In this document: one piece after another, positions 18,840 to 27,035 of the stretch
Numbering within the stretch: position 1 is the first letter of the stretch
Layout of the letters: each line of letters opens with the position of its first letter
From: UBA1715 sp964346725
GTDB lineage: Bacteria; Bacteroidota; Bacteroidia; Bacteroidales; UBA1715
Direction of reading: 5' to 3'
Assembly (NCBI GenBank): GCA_964346725.1
Contig: CAYFVM010000008.1
Coordinates: forward strand, 1-64,000
DNA: 64,000 nt
Translations under genes and position numbers: made by a program
The notes under the pieces: generated by a model
Database searches by the model: none
What the model saw: only the letters and a program-made list of their open reading frames with translations
What the model was told of the DNA's origin: nothing

Positions 18840-18870
18840 CAAAGATATATGCTTTTTTGTTTCCTACAAA
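18840..18870 (-). promoter_or_regulatory. Bacteroidota-type promoter for tRNA-Val
   Basis: The minus strand shows TTTG (18867-18870), 19 nt, then TATCTTTG (18840-18847), an exact match to TTTG-N19-TAnnTTTG. The predicted start lies about 25 nt before the tRNA, just past the folC stop codon. Confidence 0.75.
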
Positions 18871-18872
18871 TA

Positions 18873-20162
18873 TTATTTAATTTTTTTTGATAAAAATTCT
18901 GCAACCACGTAAGAGCTGCCACCAACGTAGATTACGGAACTTATTGAAGCATTGAATTTTGCAGCTTTATATGCATCTAAAATATTTTTACAAATTTTAT
19001 ATTTCTTTCCTTTAAAATACCCCTCCATTTTCTCCAATGGCATTGCTCGTTCTATTTCCGGCTTACATAAATAATATGTTGCTTCATTTGGAAGCAGGGT
19101 TATTATTGAATCGATATCTTTATCACCTACCATTCCCCATACTATACGGATATCTTTACGTCCCAATGATTGTAATTGCGTCATTGTGTACGAAATCCCA
19201 TCATAGTTGTGCCCTGTATCACAAATAGACAACGGATTGGTATTAACAATTTGCCACCTTCCTGTTAAATTAGTGTTACTTATTACTTTCTTCAAACCTT
19301 GTTTAATTGCTCGTTTAGGAATAGAAAATTCACGTTGCAACTCTTGTATAGCAGCATATACGGTTACTATATTTTTTTTCTGATATATCCCCATTAATCC
19401 ACTCTGAGCATGAATCAAATCAACACCTTCTTTTGAAACTATTGTAAATGAGGAATACCAATCTTTTTGTGCTGATTTTATTGTATATAGTTCCGATGCA
19501 AAAACAATGCATGAGTTATTATTCTCGGCAAATGCGTTAAAAACAGGAACTGTCTCTGGATTGCACTCTCCTATTATAACAGGAACTTGAGGTTTTATAA
19601 TTCCGGCTTTTTCTTGAGCAATTTTCGGGAGCGTATCTCCCAATATCTGCATATGATCAAAACCAATATTAGTAATAACCGATAATTTAGGTGTAATAAC
19701 ATTTGTTGCATCTAATCGCCCACCTAAACCGGTTTCTAGTACAATTACATCTACATTTTGTTGTTTAAAATACGCAAAAGCGATGGCTGTAGTAACTTCA
19801 AATAGCGATGGTTTTATCGCCTCAATTTCGCCAGAATACTTATTTACAAAAGCATTGAGGTATTGATACGAAACAGAACGACCATTGACACGAATTCTTT
19901 CCCTAAAATCAACGATATGTGGCGAAGTATATAAACCTACCTTATATCCCGATTCCTGCAATATAGAAGCAATAAAATGAGAAACAGAACCTTTTCCATT
20001 AGTACCAGCAATATGAATGCACGGAATATCTTTTTCGGGATTGCCTAGCAGACGAAGTAAATTGGTAATATTATCTAATGATGGTACATATGCGCTTTTC
20101 CCTACATGTTGAAAACAAGGAAACTGCTTGTATAAATACTGTAGTATATCGTTATATTTCAT
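18873..20162 (-). CDS. folC: Bifunctional folylpolyglutamate/dihydrofolate synthase
   Basis: The protein has 429 residues, normal for FolC. It is an ATP-dependent Mur-ligase-fold enzyme that adds glutamate to dihydropteroate or folates. It has the P-loop GTNGKGS at 53-59, the omega-loop region LYTSPHIVDFRERI, LETGLGGRLDATNV, the SVITNIGFDHMQILG block and the C-terminal GHNYDG. The XRE regulator gene ends 42 bp upstream on the same strand, so the two may share a transcript. Confidence 0.95.
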   Translation of the reverse strand: MKYNDILQYLYKQFPCFQHVGKSAYVPSLDNITNLLRLLGNPEKDIPCIHIAGTNGKGSVSHFIASILQESGYKVGLYTSPHIVDFRERIRVNGRSVSYQYLNAFVNKYSGEIEAIKPSLFEVTTAIAFAYFKQQNVDVIVLETGLGGRLDATNVITPKLSVITNIGFDHMQILGDTLPKIAQEKAGIIKPQVPVIIGECNPETVPVFNAFAENNNSCIVFASELYTIKSAQKDWYSSFTIVSKEGVDLIHAQSGLMGIYQKKNIVTVYAAIQELQREFSIPKRAIKQGLKKVISNTNLTGRWQIVNTNPLSICDTGHNYDGISYTMTQLQSLGRKDIRIVWGMVGDKDIDSIITLLPNEATYYLCKPEIERAMPLEKMEGYFKGKKYKICKNILDAYKAAKFNASISSVIYVGGSSYVVAEFLSKKIK

Positions 20163-20204
20163 GACCTATTTTGTATAAGCAAAGCGAATGTACAAAAATT
20201 ATGG

Positions 20205-20627
20205 TCATTCCGGAAAATATTCCACAAAGGTTTTATCAGAATAAAAGGTTACGATTTTCTCTATATTTTTGGGCGACGAAGGGTTGTATTCTTGTGGCTG
20301 TTGTACAGCAATATTTTGCTGCGAAACAATTTGTTGTGACTGATTTTGAGGAACAGATGAAGTTTCCGGAAACAATTCTTGCTGTTGTTGCATACTCGGG
20401 CTTGATTTTTCTTGTTTTACACCCTTTAGAAGCCAATTTGCATCAATATCACTATATGTTTCCAAAAGTTTATACAAGAAATCAAGACTTGGCTTGTTTC
20501 GCTCCGATAATATATGAGTAATAGAAGAACGTTTGACACCTATAAGATCGGCAAACGCTGCATTAGATAATTGCTTTTCTTGCATAATCTGTTGTATTCG
20601 ATTATTTATTGTTAATTCTTTATTCAT
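20205..20627 (-). CDS. XRE-family transcriptional regulator
   Basis: The protein has 140 residues. A Cro/CI-type helix-turn-helix covers about residues 8-66 (NRIQQIMQEKQLSNAAFADL, then GVKRSSITHILSERNKPSLD). A Gln-rich linker (QQQQ, QNQSQQ, QPQE) leads to a short C-terminal segment IEKIVTFYSDKTFVEYFPE, a tail I associate with Bacteroidota XRE proteins. It is probably DNA-binding and self-regulating: two copies of AAATGTAAAC lie immediately upstream, 33 bp apart. folC follows 42 bp downstream. Confidence 0.88.
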   Translation of the reverse strand: MNKELTINNRIQQIMQEKQLSNAAFADLIGVKRSSITHILSERNKPSLDFLYKLLETYSDIDANWLLKGVKQEKSSPSMQQQQELFPETSSVPQNQSQQIVSQQNIAVQQPQEYNPSSPKNIEKIVTFYSDKTFVEYFPE

Positions 20628-20670
20628 AAATGTAAACCCTTACAAGCAAAGTGACTTCACAAATGTAAAC
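20628..20670 (-). promoter_or_regulatory. Direct repeats AAATGTAAAC x2, candidate operator of the XRE gene
   Basis: Plus-strand AAATGTAAAC occurs at 20628-20637 and 20661-20670, 33 bp apart (about three helix turns). The first is adjacent to the XRE start codon; the second contains the minus-strand TACATTTG that could be the -7 box (20658-20665 region). The layout suits autoregulation; the role is inferred. Confidence 0.45.
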
Positions 20671-21081
20671 ATTTTTTTAATAACTTTTGTTAATCAACCG
20701 CTTTTACTTTTGTTAATAGTTGCATCTAGAGAACTATTGGCTTAGTCATCAGGGGGACAAAAAGAGCCTGACCATTATTAAACTCTTACTACTAATAAAA
20801 TCTTTAAATAACTGGTTATTAGTAGTGTATATTATATATTTTGTAAGAAAATCGTCATTTTTGGCTATTTACATGAAAGTATGTTAAATTTTAACTTAAG
20901 ATACATCATATAACTAATTGATTTTATGACTAATATACACTAATTACATTTTTAACAATATGGTTCGTTTATATTGAATCACACGTTTTCACAATTGTAA
21001 AATCAGTAGAGGAGTTGTTGTGTAAAATATGTTAACAAATGTACCGATTCTTGTTCTTGTCTTACAATTGTTTACTAATGT
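20671..21081. other. Gene-free AT-rich region with inverted repeats
   Basis: No coding frame of note in about 410 bp. It contains an 11-bp perfect inverted repeat (ACTACTAATAA at 20788-20798 with TTATTAGTAGT at 20816-20826, 17-nt spacer) overlapped by a shorter palindrome AATAAC-TG-GTTATT, and one copy of TTAACAAATGT (21032-21042) that recurs exactly 60 bp further (21092-21102) inside the pth 3' end. I see no RNA gene I can name. Confidence 0.4.
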
Positions 21082-21645
21082 TTATTGTTGATTAACAAAT
21101 GTCATTGTCTTTTCTATACCTACAGTCAAGTACATTTGTATAGCAGTTGTTGCTTTTTCAATTATACTTGGTAATTGAGCATTTTCTTCATCTGTCCACT
21201 GCCCCAACACAAAATCGACTTGTTTTCCTTTAGAAAAATTATTTCCTACTCCAAAACGCATTCGAGCATAATTTTTCGTTCCTAGTAATTCTTCAATATT
21301 TTTTAAACCATTGTGCCCTCCTGCACTTCCTTTTGCTTTTAATCGAAGTGTGCCAAATGTTAAACTAATGTCGTCAACAAGTACAAGAATGTTTTCAATT
21401 GGAATTTTTTCTTTTTGCATCCAATAATGCACAGCTTTTCCTGATAAATTCATATACGTACTCGGTTTAATCAAAACTAATTGACGAGACTTATAGCTTG
21501 TATATGCAACACTTGCATATCTATCAACAAAAAACGAAGCATTTAGTGATTTTGCTAAAGCATCAATATGAATAAACCCCGCATTATGACGTGTATTTGC
21601 GTACTCATAACCAATATTTCCTAAACCAACTATTAAATATTTCAT
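21082..21645 (-). CDS. pth: Peptidyl-tRNA hydrolase
   Basis: The protein has 187 residues from ATG 21643-21645, the usual length; the open frame extends to 21693, but the added residues run into the upstream terminator. It releases peptides from peptidyl-tRNA that dropped off ribosomes. The motifs are GLGNIGYEYANTRHNAGF with the catalytic His20, VLVDDISLTFG with the conserved Asp pair at 91-92, and GSAGGHNGLKNI. It lies after rplY, as in many bacteria, but a hairpin terminator stands between them. Confidence 0.95.
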   Translation of the reverse strand: MKYLIVGLGNIGYEYANTRHNAGFIHIDALAKSLNASFFVDRYASVAYTSYKSRQLVLIKPSTYMNLSGKAVHYWMQKEKIPIENILVLVDDISLTFGTLRLKAKGSAGGHNGLKNIEELLGTKNYARMRFGVGNNFSKGKQVDFVLGQWTDEENAQLPSIIEKATTAIQMYLTVGIEKTMTFVNQQ

Positions 21646-21665
21646 CAGAAAAGTATTTATTATAA

Positions 21666-21699
21666 TAAAAAATCCGTCATCGAAAATCGACAACGGATT
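21666..21699 (-). terminator. Hairpin terminator between rplY and pth
   Basis: On the minus strand a 13-bp stem (21671-21683 with 21687-21699, two G-U pairs, 3-nt loop) is followed by a T-rich run. It lies 24 bp after the rplY stop and just before the pth start, so it may end or reduce read-through into pth. Confidence 0.65.
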
Positions 21700-21722
21700 C
21701 TTAAAAGATCACTTATTCGTAA

Positions 21723-22298
21723 TTATTTTGCAGGCGCTGCTGTCGCTGCTGCTACATCACGAGATGCTAATACTGAGCATACTACTGATGTTTTTGGTTC
21801 TTCGATTGTTAAACCTTTGAATGAAAGTGATGATAACTTGATTGATTGGCCTATGCCCAATGAAGTAATATCAATTACTAATTCTGATGGCATATCTTTT
21901 TCCAAACCAGAAACTTTCATTTTACGCATTTTCACTTTCAATTTACCACCTTGTTTCACACCTTCTGAGTGTCCTTCAATTTTTATTGGTAATTTAATTG
22001 TAAATGGTTTTTTGTCAACTATTTCTAAGAAATCAACATGCATAACGGCATCTGTTACCGGATGAAATTGAACTTCTTTTACAATTGCTTTACGAACTTT
22101 TCCATCAATGTTCAACAAAACGATATACACGTTTGGTGTAACGATTACTTTGTTGAATGATTTTGCATCAACTGTAAAAGTCACATTCTCGCCTGTTCCA
22201 TATAATACACATGGAATTAATTCGCTTGCTCGTAATGCTTTTGATTCTTTTTTGCCAAGATTGGTTCTTGATTGACCTGCTAATTCTATTGTTAACAT
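21723..22298 (-). CDS. rplY: 50S ribosomal protein L25/general stress protein Ctc
   Basis: The protein has 191 residues, the long TL5/Ctc form. The N-terminal L25 domain binds 5S rRNA (starting ELAGQSRTNLGKKESKALR, with VLYGTGENVTF and HVDFLEI). It is followed by the C-terminal beta domain (IKLPIKIEGHSEGVKQGGKL) and a low-complexity AAATAAPAK tail. Its promoter overlaps the prs 3' end, so it can be expressed apart from prs. A terminator follows, then pth. Confidence 0.95.
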   Translation of the reverse strand: MLTIELAGQSRTNLGKKESKALRASELIPCVLYGTGENVTFTVDAKSFNKVIVTPNVYIVLLNIDGKVRKAIVKEVQFHPVTDAVMHVDFLEIVDKKPFTIKLPIKIEGHSEGVKQGGKLKVKMRKMKVSGLEKDMPSELVIDITSLGIGQSIKLSSLSFKGLTIEEPKTSVVCSVLASRDVAAATAAPAK

Positions 22299-22370
22299 AT
22301 TACCTAAAGTTGTGTGCTACTTATGTCACTTAAGACATCCATTACACGGGTTAATATTTTTATTTCGGCG

Positions 22371-22401
22371 CAAATATAAAAGTTTTTTCAATTAAACCAA
22401 G
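22371..22401 (-). promoter_or_regulatory. Promoter for rplY
   Basis: The minus strand shows CTTG (22398-22401; TTG core), 19 nt, then TATATTTG (22371-22378). The -33 part lies inside the prs stop-codon region. Predicted 5' leader is about 65 nt. Confidence 0.65.
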
Positions 22402-23330
22402 AATGATGAACTCATTGATTCATTCTTAAATATTTTTTCTATTGAGTTTGCAAAATACGAAGCACATGAAAGTACCGTTATTTTTGATGGCATTTTTTCA
22501 TGTGGAATAGTATCTGTAACTATCAATTCTTCAATAGCACATTTTTCTATTCTTTCAAATGCCGGACCTGAACATACTGCGTGCGTACTTAATGCGCGAA
22601 CACTCTTAGCTCCATTTGTCTTACATAGGTTAGCCGCCATAGTAATTGTACCGGCAGTGTCTATCATATCATCTACAATAATGACATTCTTGCCTTGAAC
22701 ATCACCAATCATTTCCATAGAATCTACAATATTTGCACGAGTACGTTCTTTGTGGCAAATAGCAATATCAGCGTCTAACAATCGTGCGTACGCTTTTGCT
22801 CTTTTAGTTCCTCCCATATCAGGAGCAACAACACAAAGATTAGGAATATTCATTTCTTGAATATATGGGATAAAGATTGAAGAACCAAACAAGTGATCAA
22901 CAGGAATATCAAAAAATCCCTGAATTTGACCTGCGTGTAAATCCATGGTTACAACACGATCAACGCCACTATTTTGGATTAAGTTGGCCATCAATTTAGC
23001 ACCAATAGATATACGTGATTTTTCTTTTCTATCTTGACGAGCAAATCCAAAATACGGAATAACTGCGGTAATATGTGCAGCAGAAGCTCTTTTTGCTGCA
23101 TCAATCAACAACAACAATTCCAACAAATTATCTGCTGGAGCAAATGTTGATTGCACAATATATACTTCTTTACCTCTCACGGGTTCGTCAAAACGAGGCT
23201 CAAACTCACCATCACTAAAATGCGTAACGGCTGACATTCCCATTTCTATACCATAATGTTTTACGATTTTTTCTGTGAGATAGCGTGTAGCTGTTCCCGA
23301 AAAGATTTTAATCTCGTGCTCTCCTACCAT
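22392..23330 (-). CDS. prs: Ribose-phosphate pyrophosphokinase
   Basis: The protein has 312 residues, normal length. It makes PRPP from ribose 5-phosphate and ATP for purine, pyrimidine, His and Trp synthesis. Present are FSDGEFEPRFDEPVRGKEVYIVQS, the metal-binding histidine region (MDLHAGQIQGFFDIPVDHL) and the PRPP loop VIIVDDMIDTAGT. A strong Bacteroidota-type promoter lies upstream. Confidence 0.96.
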   Translation of the reverse strand: MVGEHEIKIFSGTATRYLTEKIVKHYGIEMGMSAVTHFSDGEFEPRFDEPVRGKEVYIVQSTFAPADNLLELLLLIDAAKRASAAHITAVIPYFGFARQDRKEKSRISIGAKLMANLIQNSGVDRVVTMDLHAGQIQGFFDIPVDHLFGSSIFIPYIQEMNIPNLCVVAPDMGGTKRAKAYARLLDADIAICHKERTRANIVDSMEMIGDVQGKNVIIVDDMIDTAGTITMAANLCKTNGAKSVRALSTHAVCSGPAFERIEKCAIEELIVTDTIPHEKMPSKITVLSCASYFANSIEKIFKNESMSSSFLV

Positions 23331-23353
23331 TTTGTTTTTGTTTTTTGACGTTG

Positions 23354-23384
23354 CAAAACTATATTTTTTTCATTTAAGAGCAAA
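23354..23384 (-). promoter_or_regulatory. Bacteroidota-type promoter for prs
   Basis: The minus strand shows TTTG (23381-23384), 19 nt, then TAGTTTTG (23354-23361), an exact match to the consensus, 24 bp before the prs start codon. Confidence 0.75.
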
Positions 23385-23410
23385 AAAACTTTTACTGTTA
23401 AATTCTGCTT

Positions 23411-23795
23411 TTATTTTTTTTGCTGTTGAAAAGTTTCTTTAAGCCACGTTAAGTGACTGATTATATGCGGATAAGCATGAAATACAAGGTTAAAATCTTG
23501 CATTATATTTGAAACATCAAATACGGTTGGTGTATTGCTCCATCCCAAATCTTCTATTTCTATTTTCGAAGAAGAATTACAATGCACTACCGCATCTTTT
23601 CCCTTTTACAACTTCTGAGTGTTTCTCATAATCATTCATTGACACATTCAACACTGTAACATGTGGCATGGTTTTGAGAAATGGTACTTTGTTCACATTT
23701 CTGGCAAAAACCGTAACGTCATGACCATGTTTAAGTAATTCCACTAAAACATGAGACCCTATAAAACCTGTCCCACCGGTAAGTAACACATTCAT
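23411..23795 (-). pseudogene. NAD-dependent epimerase/SDR remnant (frameshift plus internal deletion)
   Basis: From ATG 23793-23795 the frame reads a perfect extended-SDR start: MNVLLTGGTGFIGSHVLVEL with the GxxGxxG NAD-binding motif, then VTVFARN. At residue about 69 (VVKGK) the frame goes wrong at an AAAAGGGAAAA run and stops at 23577. Removing one base there restores the family-like KGKDAVVH, and the new frame continues to a TAA at 23411-23413 (WSNTPTVFDVSNIMQDF, then HLTWLKETFQ). Even after repair only about 125 residues exist against about 300 for the family, so a large internal part, including the YxxxK site, is absent. No N run marks a gap here. Either a decaying gene or an assembly collapse. 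Confidence 0.75.
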
Positions 23796-23877
23796 ATTGA
23801 GCGCTTTTGTAAAATAATTGTTCAAAAATATTTAATAATATTTAAATTCTACTCGTTTTATATCTATTTAATTTTTC

Positions 23878-23885
23878 TACATTTG
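23878..23885 (+). promoter_or_regulatory. Possible -7 box (TACATTTG) before the 23914 gene
   Basis: Exact TAnnTTTG match 28 nt before the ATG; no TTTG at the right distance upstream. Confidence 0.35.
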
Positions 23886-23913
23886 CGTCACATTAAAAAA
23901 AAACAAAATAGGC

Positions 23914-24480
23914 ATGCGACACAACTTATTAACAGTTTTATTCTGTATTTCAACATTAGCTTCTTTTTCTCAAAATACTCTTACCGTTTTAGGAAAAGAA
24001 TATCCTGCAATTTCTTTCGTTTTCACAACATACACAACATATGCTGATGATGAGCGATTATTCCCTGACAAAGATGTGAAGGTAAGTATCGCGAAAAATA
24101 ATGATTCGGGATTTATTGAAATTGCGATAAATTCTCCTGCAGACAAAGATTTATGTGGCTATTTCCGTAAATGTGGAATTTCTGGAGATATTTTATTGGA
24201 ATTAGCAAACGGTGATACTATTATATGTAAAGACCTCGGCATGAATGATTTTATTGAAGGTCATTCTAGCGCAATATATACGTTGTCTGCAAACGATATG
24301 AAATTACTGCAAACCGCAAATATTGAAATAATTCATTTTTACATGCGTACGTTCAACAAAAAAGGTGATTACCTTGCAGCTAATTTCAAACACTCACTCT
24401 CAAACACGCCTGACGAATTTACTCAAAAGAACGAGAACATTTCAACAACTAAAGTTCCTCGTTTGATGCAAAATCTTTAA
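23914..24480 (+). CDS. Secreted protein of unknown function
   Basis: The protein has 188 residues with a signal peptide (MRHNLLTVLFCISTLASFSQ). The mature part is mixed alpha/beta with LCGYFRKCGISGDILLELANGDTIICKDLG; I do not recognise a family. It has two Cys in the first half of the mature part. Its last 32 bp overlap the end of miaA on the other strand. The preceding -7-like box supports its being a real, separately transcribed gene. Confidence 0.65.
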   Translation: MRHNLLTVLFCISTLASFSQNTLTVLGKEYPAISFVFTTYTTYADDERLFPDKDVKVSIAKNNDSGFIEIAINSPADKDLCGYFRKCGISGDILLELANGDTIICKDLGMNDFIEGHSSAIYTLSANDMKLLQTANIEIIHFYMRTFNKKGDYLAANFKHSLSNTPDEFTQKNENISTTKVPRLMQNL

Positions 24481-25414
24481 TAGCATCATTTTCTCGAAGC
24501 ACGCTCAATACTGCTTCTTTGCGTTCTTCTATAGGTAATTCTCCATCAATCCAATGGATATTGATGCCTCTGCGTTCCATACCTCGAAACCACGTCATTT
24601 GGCGTTTTGCAAACTGACAAATTGCAGTGAGCAACAGCTCTTCCATTTCTTGTTTGCTAATTTTACCGGTAACGTATAGTGTAAGAAATTTGTATTCCAA
24701 ACCATAATAAATAAGCGTTTCGGCCGGAATACCACTTTGCAATAATTGTTCTACTTCGTCGGTCATACCCTCAGTCAAACGTTTTTTAAAACGTAATGCT
24801 ATACGCTCACGCCTAACTTCGCGACTTACTATAACGCCAATAGTCAACGGTTGATAATTACACGAATTTTGTTGCTTTTGCACAACGTGCGACGCTTCGT
24901 AACGAGAAATTTCCAAGGCTCGTATCAATCTTTTTTTTGAATCCAAATCGGTGGTATTATGAAGCGTTTTATACGTCATTAATTCAGCTTTCAAATCTTC
25001 AAAGTCACGCAACTCGCAGGCAGTACGAAATTCCGCATCTTCGGGAACCGGATGCATATTGTAATTTTTGATAATCGACTCCACATACATTCCCGTTCCG
25101 CCACACACGAGAGGATTTTTACCTCGTTGTAAAATATCGGCATAGGCAACTTGGAACGCATCGTAAAATTTAAACAGGTTAAACTTCTCGCCTGCATCTA
25201 CTATATCCATCAAATGATACGGAATAAGTTTCCCGTTTACCACATAGTCGTCATAATCTTTACCCGTTCCCAGGTTCATGTTGCGGTACACTTGTCGTGA
25301 ATCGGCACACAAAATTTCCGCATCAATTTCTGCTGCGACCAAAGCCGCAAGACGCGTTTTGCCCGTAGCCGTTGGACCAATAATAATAGGTAATGTGCGA
25401 AGATTATGAGACAT
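24449..25414 (-). CDS. miaA: tRNA dimethylallyltransferase
   Basis: The protein has 321 residues from ATG 25412-25414; the frame is open for a further 95 codons upstream, but that stretch is not family-like and runs over the smpB start. It transfers the dimethylallyl group to A37 of tRNAs that read UNN codons. The motifs are the P-loop IIGPTATGKTRLA, the substrate-binding ADSRQVYRNMNLGTGKD, VCGGTGMYVESI and, near the end, AICQFAKRQMTWFRG. It is divergent from smpB with 63 bp between. Confidence 0.95.
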   Translation of the reverse strand: MSHNLRTLPIIIGPTATGKTRLAALVAAEIDAEILCADSRQVYRNMNLGTGKDYDDYVVNGKLIPYHLMDIVDAGEKFNLFKFYDAFQVAYADILQRGKNPLVCGGTGMYVESIIKNYNMHPVPEDAEFRTACELRDFEDLKAELMTYKTLHNTTDLDSKKRLIRALEISRYEASHVVQKQQNSCNYQPLTIGVIVSREVRRERIALRFKKRLTEGMTDEVEQLLQSGIPAETLIYYGLEYKFLTLYVTGKISKQEMEELLLTAICQFAKRQMTWFRGMERRGINIHWIDGELPIEERKEAVLSVLRENDAIKDFASNEEL

Positions 25415-25445
25415 TGCTGTGATGTGTGAAAAAATACTATTTTTG
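25414..25445 (+). promoter_or_regulatory. Possible smpB promoter
   Basis: TTG (25414-25416), 21 nt, then TATTTTTG (25438-25445), 32 nt before the smpB ATG. The spacing is slightly long and the -33 box is incomplete. Confidence 0.4.
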
Positions 25446-25464
25446 TACGTCAAACTTTCACCGA

Positions 25465-25472
25465 CAAAGATA
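25465..25472 (-). promoter_or_regulatory. Possible -7 box (TATCTTTG) for miaA
   Basis: Minus-strand TATCTTTG, 50 nt before the miaA start; it matches TAnnTTTG but no TTTG is found at the right distance. Confidence 0.35.
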
Positions 25473-25477
25473 TAGAA

Positions 25478-25933
25478 ATGGCAGACAAAAACATATATAT
25501 AAAAAACAAAAAGGCTTCGTTTAACTATGACACCGTTCAGACATACACTGCCGGCATCGTACTGACGGGAACCGAGATTAAATCTATTCGCGAAGGAAAA
25601 GCGAATGTAACCGATGCGTTTTGTTATTTCAATAAAGGTGAGCTTTGGTGCAAAGGAATGCACGTTTCGGAATATTTCTACGGAAGCTACAACAATCACG
25701 TTTCTGACCGTGAGCGCAAATTACTGCTCAACAAACGTGAATTACTCAAAATGGAAGAAAAACTAAAAGATAAAGGCATCACTATCGTAGTGTTGAGTAT
25801 GTTTCTTACCCAACGTGGTATAGCAAAAGTTGACATTGCACTTGCTCGCGGTAAGAAGAATTTTGACAAACGCGAAGACTTGAAAGAAAAAGATGCAAAA
25901 CGAGATATGGATCGTGCAAAACGCCGCTACTAA
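25478..25933 (+). CDS. smpB: SsrA-binding protein SmpB
   Basis: The protein has 151 residues, normal length. It binds tmRNA for rescue of stalled ribosomes. The body shows the OB-fold core (AGIVLTGTEIKSIREGKANV), the conserved GELWCKGMHVSEY, LLLNKREL and the basic C-terminal tail (KFDKRED-like KNFDKREDLKEKDAKRDMDRAKRRY, cited here only by its start and end) that enters the mRNA channel. The tmRNA gene itself is not in the window. The 3' end overlaps the radical SAM gene by 4 bp, tail to tail. Confidence 0.96.
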   Translation: MADKNIYIKNKKASFNYDTVQTYTAGIVLTGTEIKSIREGKANVTDAFCYFNKGELWCKGMHVSEYFYGSYNNHVSDRERKLLLNKRELLKMEEKLKDKGITIVVLSMFLTQRGIAKVDIALARGKKNFDKREDLKEKDAKRDMDRAKRRY

Positions 25934-26841
25934 GTTTCAAACGGATTTTCTTTTCCAAAATCAGGCTGATAATAATCGTTGCTATCAAGCAATTGAGTCC
26001 ACCCACGCTCAAAATTCAAATCGTCTAACATATCAAGCACAATAGCGTACTCGATTTGGGTTAGCGTGCGATTGATGGTTTCATTTTCCAAGGCTTTGTA
26101 TACCGGAAAATATTGTGACATAAGCGAAATAAACACCTTGTTTCCACAAACGTCGGCGATAGTTTGCAACACATCTAAACTGTTTGCCACATGATTTGGC
26201 AATACCAAATGACGAATTATCAGAGCCGGATTCTCTTCCGAAATGCTCTCTTTTTTCTGTCGATACATCTCGGCTAAAGCCTTTTTTGCCACAGAAAAAT
26301 AATTTTCAATCCCCGATAATTGTTTTCCTAGAGAATCAGTAGCGTATTTGAAATCAGGCAAATACACATCAACTACCGATTCTACACATTGCAAGGTTTC
26401 TACGGTATCGTAGGCATTGGAATTGTATATAACCTTGGGGAAATAGTTTTTTTGATGCAAGCTTTCTATTATGGCAAGCATGTGCGGTATATGGCTCGAG
26501 GGAGAAACAAAACCGAGAAAATGCACATTCTCATTCAATATTGCAGTTATTTGATATACAGCATCTTCTATATTTTTAATCTCAGTAACAATAGAAAACT
26601 GAGGTTGACTTATTTGATAGTTTTGACAATACTGACAACGCAAATTACAATGCGAAAAGAAAACGTTGCAAATCCCATTTTCACTTCCTTCTATTGGCTC
26701 CTCGCCTTTGTGCAGACAAATTTTGGCAATATGCAAACCCGCATCTAATTTGCAAAATCCAAACTGTTCTTGTTGCCTATTTGCACCGCAATTGTGTGGA
26801 CACATCCGGCAATGTAATGTATTTATAACATTGAAATTCAT
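25930..26841 (-). CDS. PflA-like radical SAM protein (COG1313 type)
   Basis: The protein has 303 residues. It has the radical SAM CX3CX2C motif at C65, C69, C72 (CNLRCQYC), preceded by an N-terminal cysteine group (C11, C14, C18, C30) and GEEPIEG, features of the 'PflX'/COG1313 group related to pyruvate formate-lyase activating enzymes. It should bind a [4Fe-4S] cluster and S-adenosylmethionine. The target is unknown; no glycyl-radical enzyme gene is nearby. Tail-to-tail with smpB. Confidence 0.88.
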   Translation of the reverse strand: MNFNVINTLHCRMCPHNCGANRQQEQFGFCKLDAGLHIAKICLHKGEEPIEGSENGICNVFFSHCNLRCQYCQNYQISQPQFSIVTEIKNIEDAVYQITAILNENVHFLGFVSPSSHIPHMLAIIESLHQKNYFPKVIYNSNAYDTVETLQCVESVVDVYLPDFKYATDSLGKQLSGIENYFSVAKKALAEMYRQKKESISEENPALIIRHLVLPNHVANSLDVLQTIADVCGNKVFISLMSQYFPVYKALENETINRTLTQIEYAIVLDMLDDLNFERGWTQLLDSNDYYQPDFGKENPFET

Positions 26842-26978
26842 TTTACGAATTTTTGATAAAAACCATTCTGTTGGTTGCCATCATGCAGATTGTAATAAAA
26901 GTATAAAGTATGAATCTCAACTACTCTATAGTGGCAAAAATATAAAAAGTATGCTTTACCACTACAAGCGTTGTAAAT

Positions 26979-27011
26979 AAAAAACGCATTTCCAAAAAAG
27001 AAAATGCGTTT
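26979..27011 (-). terminator. Hairpin terminator after the 27036 gene
   Basis: A perfect 10-bp stem (AAACGCATTT 26982-26991 with AAATGCGTTT 27002-27011) followed on the minus strand by a T6 run. A second, imperfect hairpin (26929-26938 with 26955-26964) lies just beyond it. Confidence 0.7.
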
Positions 27012-27035
27012 AGAGATACAACAGTTTTCACTTTT

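Noticed and set aside
20671..21081. Replication origin in the AT-rich region
   Set aside because: No DnaA-box cluster (TTATNCACA) and no dnaA, dnaN or parAB gene nearby.
24449..25699. MiaA with a 95-residue N-terminal extension
   Set aside because: The extension runs over the smpB start and promoter and is not family-like; ATG 25414 gives the normal length.
26389..26748. A 119-residue plus-strand frame opposite the radical SAM gene
   Set aside because: Shadow of a gene with complete cysteine motifs; no motif of its own.
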